Shown here in pieces: positions 1 through 8,775 of a DNA stretch of 64,000 nt (within the stretch, counting starts at the first letter, position 1; the number at the start of each line of letters is the position of its first letter). A program made the translations under genes and the position numbers. Under the pieces are notes generated by a model. It was not told the DNA's origin. It did no database searches and saw nothing but the letters and a program-made list of their open reading frames with translations. The DNA is from Flavobacterium xueshanense (GTDB lineage: Bacteria; Bacteroidota; Bacteroidia; Flavobacteriales; Flavobacteriaceae): positions 193,746 to 257,745 of the forward strand of contig NZ_FONQ01000003.1 in NCBI RefSeq assembly GCF_900112975.1, written 5' to 3'.

Positions 1-1073
1 AAACTTGGTTGATAGGCATCTTGAAATGATTTGGGTAATTTGGTTTTTTTATTTGAAGACCATTTAAATTCAAAAGCACTTACCGCATCAGCATTAGTTT
101 CGACATAATCTATTTCCTGTTGCTGAGTAGTTCTCCAAAAATAAGGTTTTGACAAACTTTGGGTATAAGAAAGCTTCTTAAGTCGCTCCGAAACTAAAAA
201 ATTTTCCCATATAGCGCCTTTGTCTTGACGAAATTCTAAAGAATTGAAATTTCCAATCAACATATTTCGAACACCATTGTCGTAGAAATAGATTTTTCTA
301 TTCGCTTTTATTTCATTTCTTAAGTTTTTACTAAAACTATTCAATCTGAAAATTACAAAAGCTTTCTCCAGCAAATCTATATAATTATTAACTGTATTTT
401 TATCCACACCAACTAATTGTGCAATTTCATTATAGCTGACCTCACTGCCAACCTGAAAGGCCAATGCCTGTAAAATTTTCTCTAAAACTTCTGATTTCCT
501 AATGCCCGCTAAGCTCAAAACATCTTTAAATAAGTAACTGGAAACAAGATTTTTTAAAATTTCATATTCATTCCCAAAGTTGTTTATGACATCAGGATAC
601 ATTCCATAAAGCAACCGCAACTCCAATTGTTGTTGCGCTTTTATAAACCCTACATTACTTTCAAATTCACTCCATGAAATGGGGTACAATCGGTATTCAA
701 ATTTTCGACCAGTCAATGGCTCTTGGGTAACATGATTAATATCAAAAGCTGAAGAGCCGCTAACAATTACATGTACATTTTTGATTTGATCAACAATAAT
801 CTTTAATTTCAAACCAATATTAGGAATGCGTTGCACCTCATCAATAAAGACATATTTATAATTCGCAATAATATTTTTTAAGGTTTCTGTATTTGCATTT
901 GCTAAAGTATCTGACACAACTGCATCATCGCCATCAAGAAACAGAAACGGAATATCTCTCAACAAAGAATTCACCAATGTAGTTTTACCTACTTGACGCG
1001 GGCCTATCAAGACGATAACTTTTCCTTTATCTAAATTATTCTTTATTACTGGGGTTAAATCTCTAACAATCAT
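1..1073 (-). CDS. AAA+ ATPase with DUF4143-type C-terminus (partial)
   Basis: The frame is open from an ATG at 1073 to the window edge, about 357 codons, so the extreme C-terminus is missing. The N-terminal ATPase shows a P-loop (IGPRQVGKTTL, about residues 19-29), a Walker B-like VFIDEVQ (about 75-81) and a sensor-like VIVSGSSAFD. The second half (YLFKDVLSLAGIRK, then a winged-helix-like stretch, then FYDNGVRN and an EIDYVE motif) matches the DUF4143 / restriction-endonuclease-like part of this large family. Members are common in Bacteroidota and archaea and their cellular role is mostly unknown. A tandem inverted repeat lies 40-117 bp upstream of the start. Family assignment is from visible motifs; no function beyond ATP hydrolysis can be claimed. 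Confidence 0.88.
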   Translation of the reverse strand, partial: MIVRDLTPVIKNNLDKGKVIVLIGPRQVGKTTLVNSLLRDIPFLFLDGDDAVVSDTLANANTETLKNIIANYKYVFIDEVQRIPNIGLKLKIIVDQIKNVHVIVSGSSAFDINHVTQEPLTGRKFEYRLYPISWSEFESNVGFIKAQQQLELRLLYGMYPDVINNFGNEYEILKNLVSSYLFKDVLSLAGIRKSEVLEKILQALAFQVGSEVSYNEIAQLVGVDKNTVNNYIDLLEKAFVIFRLNSFSKNLRNEIKANRKIYFYDNGVRNMLIGNFNSLEFRQDKGAIWENFLVSERLKKLSYTQSLSKPYFWRTTQQQEIDYVETNADAVSAFEFKWSSNKKTKLPKSFQDAYQPS

Positions 1074-1112
1074 GACTGTGAATTTTATTCAAATATACTA
1101 CTAATATATCCT

Positions 1113-1190
1113 ATTCACCAAATTAATACTATTATTGGTGAACGTATTCACCAAATTAATACTATTATTGGTGAACGTATTCACCAATTA
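1113..1190. repeat. 33-bp tandem repeat with internal inverted arms
   Basis: Two perfect 33-bp units (1113-1145 and 1146-1178) are followed by a 12-base partial third copy. Each unit contains the 8-bp inverted arms TTCACCAA and TTGGTGAA around a 13-base AT-rich loop. The block fills the gap between the end of the UbiA-like gene and the start of the ATPase gene, both on the minus strand. It could be an operator for the ATPase gene or a small mobile or slippage-prone repeat; the sequence alone does not decide. Confidence 0.85.
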
Positions 1191-1198
1191 AGTGCTTT

Positions 1199-2011
1199 TT
1201 AAAATAATAAAAGTAACAACCACCAAACTATTGGAATGCTTTCTACGCAAAAAGAAGTGTAATATTTTGATCGTTTTTCATTGGCAAAAATCAAAAATAA
1301 TGAAATCATCAGTACTAAAATGAAGTTTACAATCAATTGATCTTTATCTAAATTACTTTTAAAAAACTCCAAAAAATAAAACGGAATCAAAAGTATCGAT
1401 CCCAATATTTTGGTATGCTTTACTCCTATTTGTTGCGGAACGGTTTTAAGATGCGGATCATCATATTCCAAATCAATGATTTCAAAAATCAGAACTAACA
1501 CGAAAATCAGGATAAAGCGCTGCACGAATTTTAAATAAAAGTCTGGAGTAACTGGTATTTCCGAATCTAAAATTGGTAATCCCAACGTGACGCCCACCCA
1601 ACACAACGCCACAATATAAATTTTGACACCAGCCCAATTCCTCGCGTTTTTCTTGTTCGGAAAAAAGGGAAGCGTATACAGCAATGTAATACTCAAAAAC
1701 GCAATGGCAACAATTTGGGTAACGCGTTCCAGCTGAAAAAAATAAAAGCCAACCAAAATAAACGAACAAAAACTGAACAAAGTAATTATTTTAAGTTCCT
1801 TCCGCATTTGTATTTTTTTGGCCCGAGCCAAAGCATCATATTTTACAAAATTATATCCTACAATGGTACCAAAAAAAGCAAAGTTAGCAACTGCATCACC
1901 TTCAGGAATGTGGAACATATATTGCGTCATTCGCACCAAGGCGTAACACGACAAACCCACGTGAATACTACCATTTAAATAAAAATTGAATATTAGTTTA
2001 AAAAACCTCAT
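1199..2011 (-). CDS. UbiA-like prenyltransferase-family membrane protein
   Basis: 270 residues, with about eight hydrophobic segments. The region IDLEYDDP followed by KTVPQQIGVK resembles the second Asp-rich motif of UbiA prenyltransferases and its downstream threonine-proline segment. The first motif, normally NDxxDxxxD, is reduced to a GYNFVKYD-like stretch, so catalytic activity is uncertain. UbiA enzymes transfer polyprenyl groups to aromatic acceptors in the inner membrane (quinone or heme synthesis). Divergent members are frequent in flavobacteria as unassigned proteins. It is divergent from gcvP with about 146 bp between the starts. Its quinone, lipid or other substrate cannot be inferred from its neighbours. 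Confidence 0.7.
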   Translation of the reverse strand: MRFFKLIFNFYLNGSIHVGLSCYALVRMTQYMFHIPEGDAVANFAFFGTIVGYNFVKYDALARAKKIQMRKELKIITLFSFCSFILVGFYFFQLERVTQIVAIAFLSITLLYTLPFFPNKKNARNWAGVKIYIVALCWVGVTLGLPILDSEIPVTPDFYLKFVQRFILIFVLVLIFEIIDLEYDDPHLKTVPQQIGVKHTKILGSILLIPFYFLEFFKSNLDKDQLIVNFILVLMISLFLIFANEKRSKYYTSFCVESIPIVWWLLLLLF

Positions 2012-2157
2012 TAGACAAAATTAATCAAAGTGTTAATAAGAACGGCTTTTAGTTGAAAAATTCACAGAAAATCAAGTTAAAAAAGGCAATTAATAGCATA
2101 TTAATATTTAATTTTACAGCCTTTAAAACTAGAAACACACAACCCATTTTATATACA

Positions 2158-5007
2158 ATGAAAACAGACGCTTTTGCATTAAGACACATTGGCCCAAGAG
2201 AAAATGATCTAGAACACATGTTGAAGACAATTGGGGCAGGAACACTGGAACAATTGATTCAAGAAACGATTCCCAGTGACATTCGTTTAAAATCTGATTT
2301 AGATTTAGAACCTGCAATGACCGAATATGAGTTTGCAAATCACATCCAGAAATTAGGGAATAAAAATAAAGTTTTTCAATCGTACATTGGTTTAGGATAC
2401 AATGCCGCCATTATTCCTGCGGTGATCCAAAGAAATGTTTTCGAAAACCCGGGATGGTACACTGCTTACACACCGTATCAAGCCGAAATCGCGCAAGGTC
2501 GTCTGGAAGCAATTCTGAATTTCCAAACGATGGTTATCGAATTGACCGGAATGGAAATCGCGAATGCTTCTTTATTGGATGAAGGAACTGCCGCTGCAGA
2601 AGCAATGGCATTACTTTTTGACGTTCGTTCTCGTGACCAAAAGAAAAAAAATATCAATAAATTCTTTGTTTCTGAAGAAATATTACCTCAAACTTTATCG
2701 GTTTTACAAACACGTTCAACGCCAATTGGAGTTAAATTAGTAGTTGGAAATCATGAAACATTTGATTTTTCATCGGAATATTTTGGAGCAATCCTTCAAT
2801 ATCCAGGGAAATTTGGACAAGTGTATGATTATGCTGCATTTATCGCGAAAGCTGCTGAAAACGAGATAAAAGTAGCTGTTGCCGCTGATATTTTGAGTTT
2901 AGTAAAACTAACTCCTCCAGGCGAAATGGGCGCTGCAGTTGTTCTTGGAACAACACAACGTTTCGGAATTCCGTTAGGTTATGGTGGTCCACACGCTGCT
3001 TATTTCGCTACAAAAGACGAATACAAAAGAAGCATGCCAGGAAGAATCATCGGTGTAACCGTTGATACTGATGGAAATCGCGCTTTGCGTATGGCGTTAC
3101 AAACCCGCGAGCAACACATTAAACGTGATAAAGCAACATCAAATATTTGTACGGCTCAGGTTTTATTGTCAGTAATGGCAGGAATGTATGCCGTTTATCA
3201 TGGTCCAAAAGGCTTGCAATACATCGCTGATAAAGTACACGCTTCGGCAGCGACATTGGCAAACGCTTTAGAAAAATCAGGTTATAAACAAACCAACACC
3301 GCTTTTTTTGATACAATAGTTGTAAAGGCTGATGCCAAAAAAGTAAAAACAATTGCTGAAGAAAACGAAATTAATTTCTATTACATTGACGATAATACGA
3401 TTTCAATTTCTCTAAACGAGACAACAAGTATTACCGATTTAAATAAAATCATTGCTGTTTTCGCTTCCGCAAATGGTACTGCGGTAAACACCATTAAAAG
3501 TTTATCCGAAACCAATCATTTTCCTGAAAACGTAAACAGAACATCAACGTTTTTACAACACGATGTCTTCAATAAACATCACTCAGAAACAGCTTTGATG
3601 CGTTACATCAAAATGTTAGAAAGAAAAGATTTAGCGTTGAATCATTCCATGATTTCATTAGGGTCTTGTACCATGAAACTGAATGCCGCATCAGAAATGT
3701 TACCTTTGAGCATGGCACAATGGAATAACATTCATCCGTTTGCACCGCTTGACCAGGCACAAGGATACCAGGAAATGTTGGCTAAATTAGAACATCAGCT
3801 AAACGTCATTACTGGTTTTGCAGGAACAACATTACAACCTAATTCAGGTGCTCAAGGAGAATACGCCGGATTAATGGTAATTCGTGCGTACCACCAATCA
3901 AGAGGAGATCACCATAGAAATATTGCTTTAATCCCATCATCAGCTCACGGAACAAACCCGGCTTCGGCAGCGATGGCCGGAATGAAAGTTGTGGTTACTA
4001 AAACATTGGAGAACGGAAATATCGACGTGGAAGATTTACGTGAAAAAGCACTTTTGCACGCAGCCAATCTTTCTTGTTTAATGGTAACCTATCCTTCAAC
4101 TCACGGTGTTTTTGAAAGCGCGATTAAAGAAATTACACAATTGATTCACGATAACGGTGGGCAAGTCTATATGGATGGTGCCAACATGAACGCCCAAGTT
4201 GGATTAACAAATCCTGCAACTATTGGTGCTGACGTTTGTCACCTGAACTTACACAAAACATTCGCTATTCCTCACGGAGGAGGTGGACCAGGAGTAGGAC
4301 CAATTTGTGTTGCTCCACAATTAGTACCATTTTTACCTACTAACCCAATAATTCCAACAGGTGGAGAAAACGCTATTACGGCAATTTCTGCAGCACCTTG
4401 GGGATCAGCATTAGTTTGCTTAATCTCTTACGGATATATCTGCATGCTTGGTGCCGAAGGCTTGAAACAATCCACTGAATATGCAATTTTAAACGCAAAT
4501 TATATCAAGGAGAAATTAAACGGTCATTACGATACGTTATACTCTGGAGAAATGGGTCGTGCAGCACACGAAATGATTTTAGAATGTCGCCCTTTTAAAC
4601 AAAAAGGAATTGAAGTGACAGATATTGCAAAACGTTTAATGGATTATGGATTTCATGCTCCAACGGTTTCCTTTCCTGTTGCCGGAACTTTAATGATTGA
4701 ACCTACTGAAAGTGAAAACTTAGAAGAGCTAGATCGTTTTTGTGACGCTATGATTGCGATACGAAAAGAAATTGAAACTGCTACAATAGACAATCCAAAT
4801 AATATATTGAAAAATGCGCCACATACCTTGATGATGGCTACAACTGATAACTGGAATTTTCCATACACACGTGAAGCAGCAGCATTTCCTTTAGAATACA
4901 TTGCCGAGAATAAATTCTGGCCTACTGTTCGTAGAGTAGATGAAGCGTATGGCGACAGAAATTTAGTTTGCTCTTGCGCTCCAATTGAAGCCTACATGGA
5001 AAGCTAA
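2158..5007 (+). CDS. gcvP: glycine dehydrogenase (decarboxylating), P-protein
   Basis: 949 residues from the ATG at 2158; an in-frame TTG upstream is not a likely start because the family begins with this MKTDAFALRHIGP-like sequence. P-protein of the glycine cleavage system: it decarboxylates glycine with PLP and passes the aminomethyl group to lipoyl-H-protein. The protein is the long single-chain form, with two homologous halves. The PLP lysine lies in HLNLHKTFAIPHGGGGPG at about K700, and the glycine-rich segment after it is intact. No gcvT or gcvH is adjacent, which is usual in flavobacteria. A strong hairpin terminator follows 13 bp after the stop, so it is monocistronic. Confidence 0.97.
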   Translation: MKTDAFALRHIGPRENDLEHMLKTIGAGTLEQLIQETIPSDIRLKSDLDLEPAMTEYEFANHIQKLGNKNKVFQSYIGLGYNAAIIPAVIQRNVFENPGWYTAYTPYQAEIAQGRLEAILNFQTMVIELTGMEIANASLLDEGTAAAEAMALLFDVRSRDQKKKNINKFFVSEEILPQTLSVLQTRSTPIGVKLVVGNHETFDFSSEYFGAILQYPGKFGQVYDYAAFIAKAAENEIKVAVAADILSLVKLTPPGEMGAAVVLGTTQRFGIPLGYGGPHAAYFATKDEYKRSMPGRIIGVTVDTDGNRALRMALQTREQHIKRDKATSNICTAQVLLSVMAGMYAVYHGPKGLQYIADKVHASAATLANALEKSGYKQTNTAFFDTIVVKADAKKVKTIAEENEINFYYIDDNTISISLNETTSITDLNKIIAVFASANGTAVNTIKSLSETNHFPENVNRTSTFLQHDVFNKHHSETALMRYIKMLERKDLALNHSMISLGSCTMKLNAASEMLPLSMAQWNNIHPFAPLDQAQGYQEMLAKLEHQLNVITGFAGTTLQPNSGAQGEYAGLMVIRAYHQSRGDHHRNIALIPSSAHGTNPASAAMAGMKVVVTKTLENGNIDVEDLREKALLHAANLSCLMVTYPSTHGVFESAIKEITQLIHDNGGQVYMDGANMNAQVGLTNPATIGADVCHLNLHKTFAIPHGGGGPGVGPICVAPQLVPFLPTNPIIPTGGENAITAISAAPWGSALVCLISYGYICMLGAEGLKQSTEYAILNANYIKEKLNGHYDTLYSGEMGRAAHEMILECRPFKQKGIEVTDIAKRLMDYGFHAPTVSFPVAGTLMIEPTESENLEELDRFCDAMIAIRKEIETATIDNPNNILKNAPHTLMMATTDNWNFPYTREAAAFPLEYIAENKFWPTVRRVDEAYGDRNLVCSCAPIEAYMES

Positions 5008-5020
5008 TTTACTACTTAAA

Positions 5021-5050
5021 ATGTCTCGAGAAATCGAGACATTTTTTTTA
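5021..5050 (+). terminator. rho-independent terminator of gcvP
   Basis: A perfect 9-bp stem (ATGTCTCGA and its complement) closes a GAAA tetraloop and runs directly into eight T residues. Confidence 0.92.
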
Positions 5051-5279
5051 CTATTAAAAAACAAAAAATACTTTAAAAATTTTAAACTAAAAAAACGTTA
5101 ATTATTGATCAGGAGATTTAAGAAATAAAAATCATATCAAAACTTTCAATTCATAATAAAATAATCAATATTTTTGCCAATAAATTATTATTTCGCAATT
5201 ATATGCATGCATAGTAAATTTTGTGACTGTAGTAATTTTATAATGATTAAATTAGCCTTAAATTTGGAAAATTAACGCA

Positions 5280-6338
5280 ATGAGAATAAAAATAGCTGGA
5301 ATAGGAAGTTATATTCCTGAGAAAAAAGTAAGTAATACTGACTTTGGCGAACATGTTTTTTTGAATGAAGATGGAACCGCCTTTGCTTATCCTAACGAGG
5401 TAGTAATTAAAAAGTTTAAGGGCATCACTGGAATCGAACACAGGCGTTATGCGGAAGACCATTTAAATTCTTCTGATTTGGCTTTTTTTGCTTCTCAAAA
5501 AGCCATACAAAATGCTGGAATCGATCCGGAAACTATAGACTACATTATATTTGCACACAACTTTGGCGATGTAAAACACGGAACAATTCAATCTGATATG
5601 CTTCCTAGTTTAGCCACCCGCGTCAAAAATAAATTACAAATAAAAAATCCAAAATGTGTCGCTTACGATATCCTTTTTGGCTGTCCCGGTTGGATCGAAG
5701 GAGTACTTCAAGCTAATGCGTTCATCAAATCCGGAATGGCAAAACGTTGTTTAGTTATAGGTTCTGAAACCCTTTCTAGAGTGGTAGATGCGCACGACAG
5801 GGATTCTATGATTTATTCAGACGGAGCCGGCGCTTCTATTATTGAAGCTTCAGATGACGAAAGTGGAATGCTAGCTTATGAAAGTGCAACGTATGCAAAT
5901 GACGAAGCGGGGTATCTATTCTTCGGAAAATCATACAATCCTGATTTAGATCCAGATACTCGCTACATAAAAATGTACGGACGCAAAATATATGAATTCG
6001 CATTAAATCAAGTTCCGGCAGCCATGAAAAGTTGTTTGGACAAAAGCGGACTTGGCATTGACGATGTGAAAAAAATTCTAATCCATCAGGCCAACGAGAA
6101 AATGGATGAAGCGATAATCCAACGTTTTTATAAATTATACGATAGATCTGTTCCTAAAGACATTATGCCCATGAGCATCCATGAACTGGGAAACAGCAGT
6201 GTGGCTACTGTCCCAACGCTTTTTGACTTATTAATTCGCGGCGAAATCGAAAATCAAACAATACACAAAGGTGATGTAATGATTTTCGCTTCTGTTGGAG
6301 CAGGAATGAATATCAATGCCTTTATATATAGATATTAA
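5280..6338 (+). CDS. 3-oxoacyl-ACP synthase III family protein (KAS III-like)
   Basis: 352 residues with the thiolase fold of the FabH family. The catalytic triad is visible: Cys135 in FGCPG, His269 in IHQAN and Asn305 in LGNSSVATVP. A Gly-rich C-terminal loop (SVGAGMN) is present. The family condenses an acyl starter with malonyl-ACP or an equivalent. It is somewhat longer than housekeeping FabH, and it is grouped with a methyltransferase, a glycosyltransferase and a lipid ABC transporter rather than with other fatty-acid genes, so it is more likely a secondary KAS III acting on a special lipid or polyketide-like product. A TAAATTTG box at 5259-5266 may be its -7 element, without a good -33 partner. 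Confidence 0.9.
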   Translation: MRIKIAGIGSYIPEKKVSNTDFGEHVFLNEDGTAFAYPNEVVIKKFKGITGIEHRRYAEDHLNSSDLAFFASQKAIQNAGIDPETIDYIIFAHNFGDVKHGTIQSDMLPSLATRVKNKLQIKNPKCVAYDILFGCPGWIEGVLQANAFIKSGMAKRCLVIGSETLSRVVDAHDRDSMIYSDGAGASIIEASDDESGMLAYESATYANDEAGYLFFGKSYNPDLDPDTRYIKMYGRKIYEFALNQVPAAMKSCLDKSGLGIDDVKKILIHQANEKMDEAIIQRFYKLYDRSVPKDIMPMSIHELGNSSVATVPTLFDLLIRGEIENQTIHKGDVMIFASVGAGMNINAFIYRY

Positions 6339-6531
6339 TTCTTTTAGGAATATGTCATTCAAGAGCTAATCCGGCTGTACATTACAATTCCTCACTACAA
6401 AACTTGTTTTTCTAAGGTGCAAGAAAGCTTCTTTTAGTCGCTTTTTGTACCTTGAAAAACTACATTCTGAAGTTCCGGGATTTTCATTCCCATCCGGGCT
6501 AAAAAACAATGCCAAAAAACACATTTATTAC

Positions 6532-6570
6532 TATATTTGTGCCTTTGTGCCCTTGCGGCAAAATCCAAAA
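6532..6570. repeat. TTTGTGCC-type interspersed repeat remnant
   Basis: The stretch reads as TTTGTGCC followed by a near copy (TTTGTGCCC) and TTGCGGCAAAA. Sequences of this pattern recur between genes in many Bacteroidota genomes, as far as I recall; this has not been searched here. It begins with TATATTTG (6532-6539), so it may also supply a promoter to the methyltransferase gene that starts at 6574. Confidence 0.35.
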
Positions 6571-6573
6571 AAC

Positions 6574-7101
6574 ATGTACGAAAAAACGTTTCCCAATAAA
6601 AGATTCAAACACACTTTAGAATTCCTAAAAAAACATGTCTCAACGTCAGAGACCATATTAGATTTAGGTGTTGAAAATCCTTTTTCTAAAATCATGAAAT
6701 CCGAGGGATTTTCAGTTTCTAATACAACCGGAGAAGATTTAGATTTGGATCAGTCCGTATTTTCAAATGAAAAAAAGGATGTGGTTACCGCTTTCGAAAT
6801 TTTTGAACATTTACTGAATCCTTTTCCCATTTTGAGTGAAATCAAATCTGATAAACTTTTTATTTCTATTCCATTGCGTTTGTGGTTTTCACCAGCTTAC
6901 CGCAGTAAAACGGACATGTGGGACAGACATTACCATGAATTTGAAGATTGGCAACTCGATTGGCTTTTGGAGAAAACCGGCTGGAAAATAATCGACAGAA
7001 AAAAATGGACCAATCCCGTTAACAAATTTGGTATCCGACCACTACTACGAAAATTCACCAACCGTTATTATATTGTTTACGCTGAAAAAATAAAAGAATG
7101 A
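6574..7101 (+). CDS. class I SAM-dependent methyltransferase-like protein
   Basis: 175 residues from the ATG at 6574. The frame is open further upstream, but only from a TTG and across a repeat-like intergenic stretch, so the ATG is preferred. ETILDLGVENPFS fits a reduced motif I, TTGEDLDLDQ a second strand, and VVTAFEIFEHLLNPFPIL the motif IV/post region of methyltransferase domains of the type that modifies lipids or sugars. The SAM-binding loop is shorter than usual (DLGVENP instead of DxGxGxG). Its stop overlaps the glycosyltransferase start by four bases (ATGA), so the two are co-translated. The substrate is unknown. Confidence 0.72.
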   Translation: MYEKTFPNKRFKHTLEFLKKHVSTSETILDLGVENPFSKIMKSEGFSVSNTTGEDLDLDQSVFSNEKKDVVTAFEIFEHLLNPFPILSEIKSDKLFISIPLRLWFSPAYRSKTDMWDRHYHEFEDWQLDWLLEKTGWKIIDRKKWTNPVNKFGIRPLLRKFTNRYYIVYAEKIKE

Positions 7102-7946
7102 ATTATTATATTGTCATTCCGGCGCATAACGAGGAAGCATTTATTACTTTAACTTTAAATTCTTTGATTTCACAAACCGTTTTACCCAAAAAAGTTGTTG
7201 TTGTCAATGACAATTCTACGGATAAAACTGCCGAAATCGTAACTGCTTTCGCTAAAGAAAATCCGTTTATAACTTTGGTAAATAAAACCTCCGAAGCGAT
7301 TCATTTGCCGGGAAGCAAAGTCATTCAGGCTTTTCATAAAGGTTATGAAACATTGGATAAAGAGTATGACGTTATCGTAAAACTGGATGCCGACTTGATT
7401 CTACCCAACAATTATTTTGAAACTATCTCAACCATTTTCGAAAAAGATCCTTTGATAGGAATGGCTGGCGGATTTGCTTACATTGAAAAAAACGGCGAAT
7501 GGATTTTAGAAAATCTTACCGATAAAGACCATATTCGTGGTGCCTTCAAAGCCTACAGAAAAGCATGTTTCGAGCAGATAGGGAATTTAAAACCCGCAAT
7601 GGGTTGGGATACCGTTGATGAATTATTGTCGAAATTTTATGGATGGAAAGTGGTTACGGATGCTTCATTAATCGTGAAACATTTAAAACCAACTGGAGCA
7701 AACTACAACAAAACGGCCCGTTACAAACAAGGTGAGGCATTTTACACTTTAGGTTACGGGTTTCTTATCACTTCCATAGCTTCAGCAAAACTGGCAATGA
7801 TGAAAAAAAAACCACTACTCTTTTTAGATTACATCAAAGGTTTCTGGAAAGCTAAAGCGGCTAAAACTCCTTTGTTGGTAACAACGGAACAAGCAAAATT
7901 CATTCGCAACTATCGGTTGAAAAAAATGAAGGAAAAGCTTTTTTAG
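7098..7946 (+). CDS. glycosyltransferase family 2
   Basis: 282 residues. GT-A fold: N-terminal YYIVIPAHNEEAFI, then VVVVNDNSTD for nucleotide-sugar binding, and KLDADLILP as the DxD metal motif (about residues 91-99). The acceptor-side motif WDTVDELL (about 175-182) fits the ED/W-type region of inverting GT2 enzymes. There is no transmembrane anchor apart from a weak hydrophobic stretch near residue 220, so it is probably a cytoplasmic or peripheral membrane enzyme. It is translationally coupled to the preceding methyltransferase and sits between a KAS III and an MlaEF transporter, which suggests glycosylation of a lipid. Donor and acceptor cannot be read from the sequence. Confidence 0.9.
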   Translation: MNYYIVIPAHNEEAFITLTLNSLISQTVLPKKVVVVNDNSTDKTAEIVTAFAKENPFITLVNKTSEAIHLPGSKVIQAFHKGYETLDKEYDVIVKLDADLILPNNYFETISTIFEKDPLIGMAGGFAYIEKNGEWILENLTDKDHIRGAFKAYRKACFEQIGNLKPAMGWDTVDELLSKFYGWKVVTDASLIVKHLKPTGANYNKTARYKQGEAFYTLGYGFLITSIASAKLAMMKKKPLLFLDYIKGFWKAKAAKTPLLVTTEQAKFIRNYRLKKMKEKLF

Positions 7947-8025
7947 CTTTAAAAATCAAAAACTGCTGAATCAAAAGGCATAACTCCTAACATTTTTTGT
8001 AATTTAGCCCATAATTGAAAAACTT

Positions 8026-8775
8026 ATGATGCTCACCCGCTATATAACGCAAATAGGAAGATACTTCCTAATGCTAAAAGAAATTTTCAACAAACAGACA
8101 AAATGGTCTGTAATGAAAAATCTAATTTTTAAAGAAATTGATGATTTGATTATCGGTTCTTTAGGTATTGTTGCCTTCATTTCTTTCTTCGTTGGGGGAG
8201 TTGTTGCCATTCAAACGGCACTTAATTTAACTAATCCTTTAATTCCAAAATACCTTATTGGTTTTGCTACGAGACAATCAGTAGTATTAGAGTTTGCTCC
8301 CACTTTTATCTCCGTTATTATGGCTGGAAAAATGGGATCATTTATCACCTCCAGTATAGGTACAATGCGGGTTACGGAACAAATCGACGCCTTAGAAGTG
8401 ATGGGAGTAAATTCCTTAAACTACCTTGTTTTCCCTAAAATAATAGCGTTGTTACTATACCCGTTCCTGATAGGAATCGCAATGTTCTTGGGAGTTTTGG
8501 GCGGTTGGATGGCTGGAGTATATGGCGGTTTTATCTCAAGCGCTGAGTTTATAAATGGAACCCAAATGGATTTTATTCCGTTTCATATTGTTTACGCTTT
8601 TATCAAAACATTAATTTTTGCGATGCTATTAGCCACAATCCCTTCTTTTCATGGTTATTACATGAAAGGTGGCGCACTCGAGGTAGGTAAAGCCAGCACT
8701 GTATCATTTGTTTGGACATCGGTTTCCATAATACTTTTCAATTATATATTAACACAGTTGTTACTAGGATCATGA
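8026..8775 (+). CDS. mlaE: MlaE/YrbE-type ABC transporter permease
   Basis: 249 residues with five to six membrane segments. The centre has the MlaE family signature (LEFAPTFISVIMAGKMGSFITSSIGTM, followed by TEQIDALEVMGVN). This permease works with an ATPase and an MCE-domain substrate-binding protein to move phospholipids between the inner membrane and the cell envelope. Its stop overlaps the start of the ATPase gene (ATGA at 8772-8775). The MCE protein is not in the window, so it is encoded elsewhere. Confidence 0.93.
   Translation: MMLTRYITQIGRYFLMLKEIFNKQTKWSVMKNLIFKEIDDLIIGSLGIVAFISFFVGGVVAIQTALNLTNPLIPKYLIGFATRQSVVLEFAPTFISVIMAGKMGSFITSSIGTMRVTEQIDALEVMGVNSLNYLVFPKIIALLLYPFLIGIAMFLGVLGGWMAGVYGGFISSAEFINGTQMDFIPFHIVYAFIKTLIFAMLLATIPSFHGYYMKGGALEVGKASTVSFVWTSVSIILFNYILTQLLLGS

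Noticed and set aside
1113..1190. A possible CRISPR array
   Set aside because: The 33-bp units are directly adjacent with no spacers, and there are no cas genes.
170..6440. A shared 13-base word AAGAAAGCTTCTT near 170 and near 6424
   Set aside because: One copy is inside coding sequence, the match is short, and AT-rich words of this length can recur by chance.
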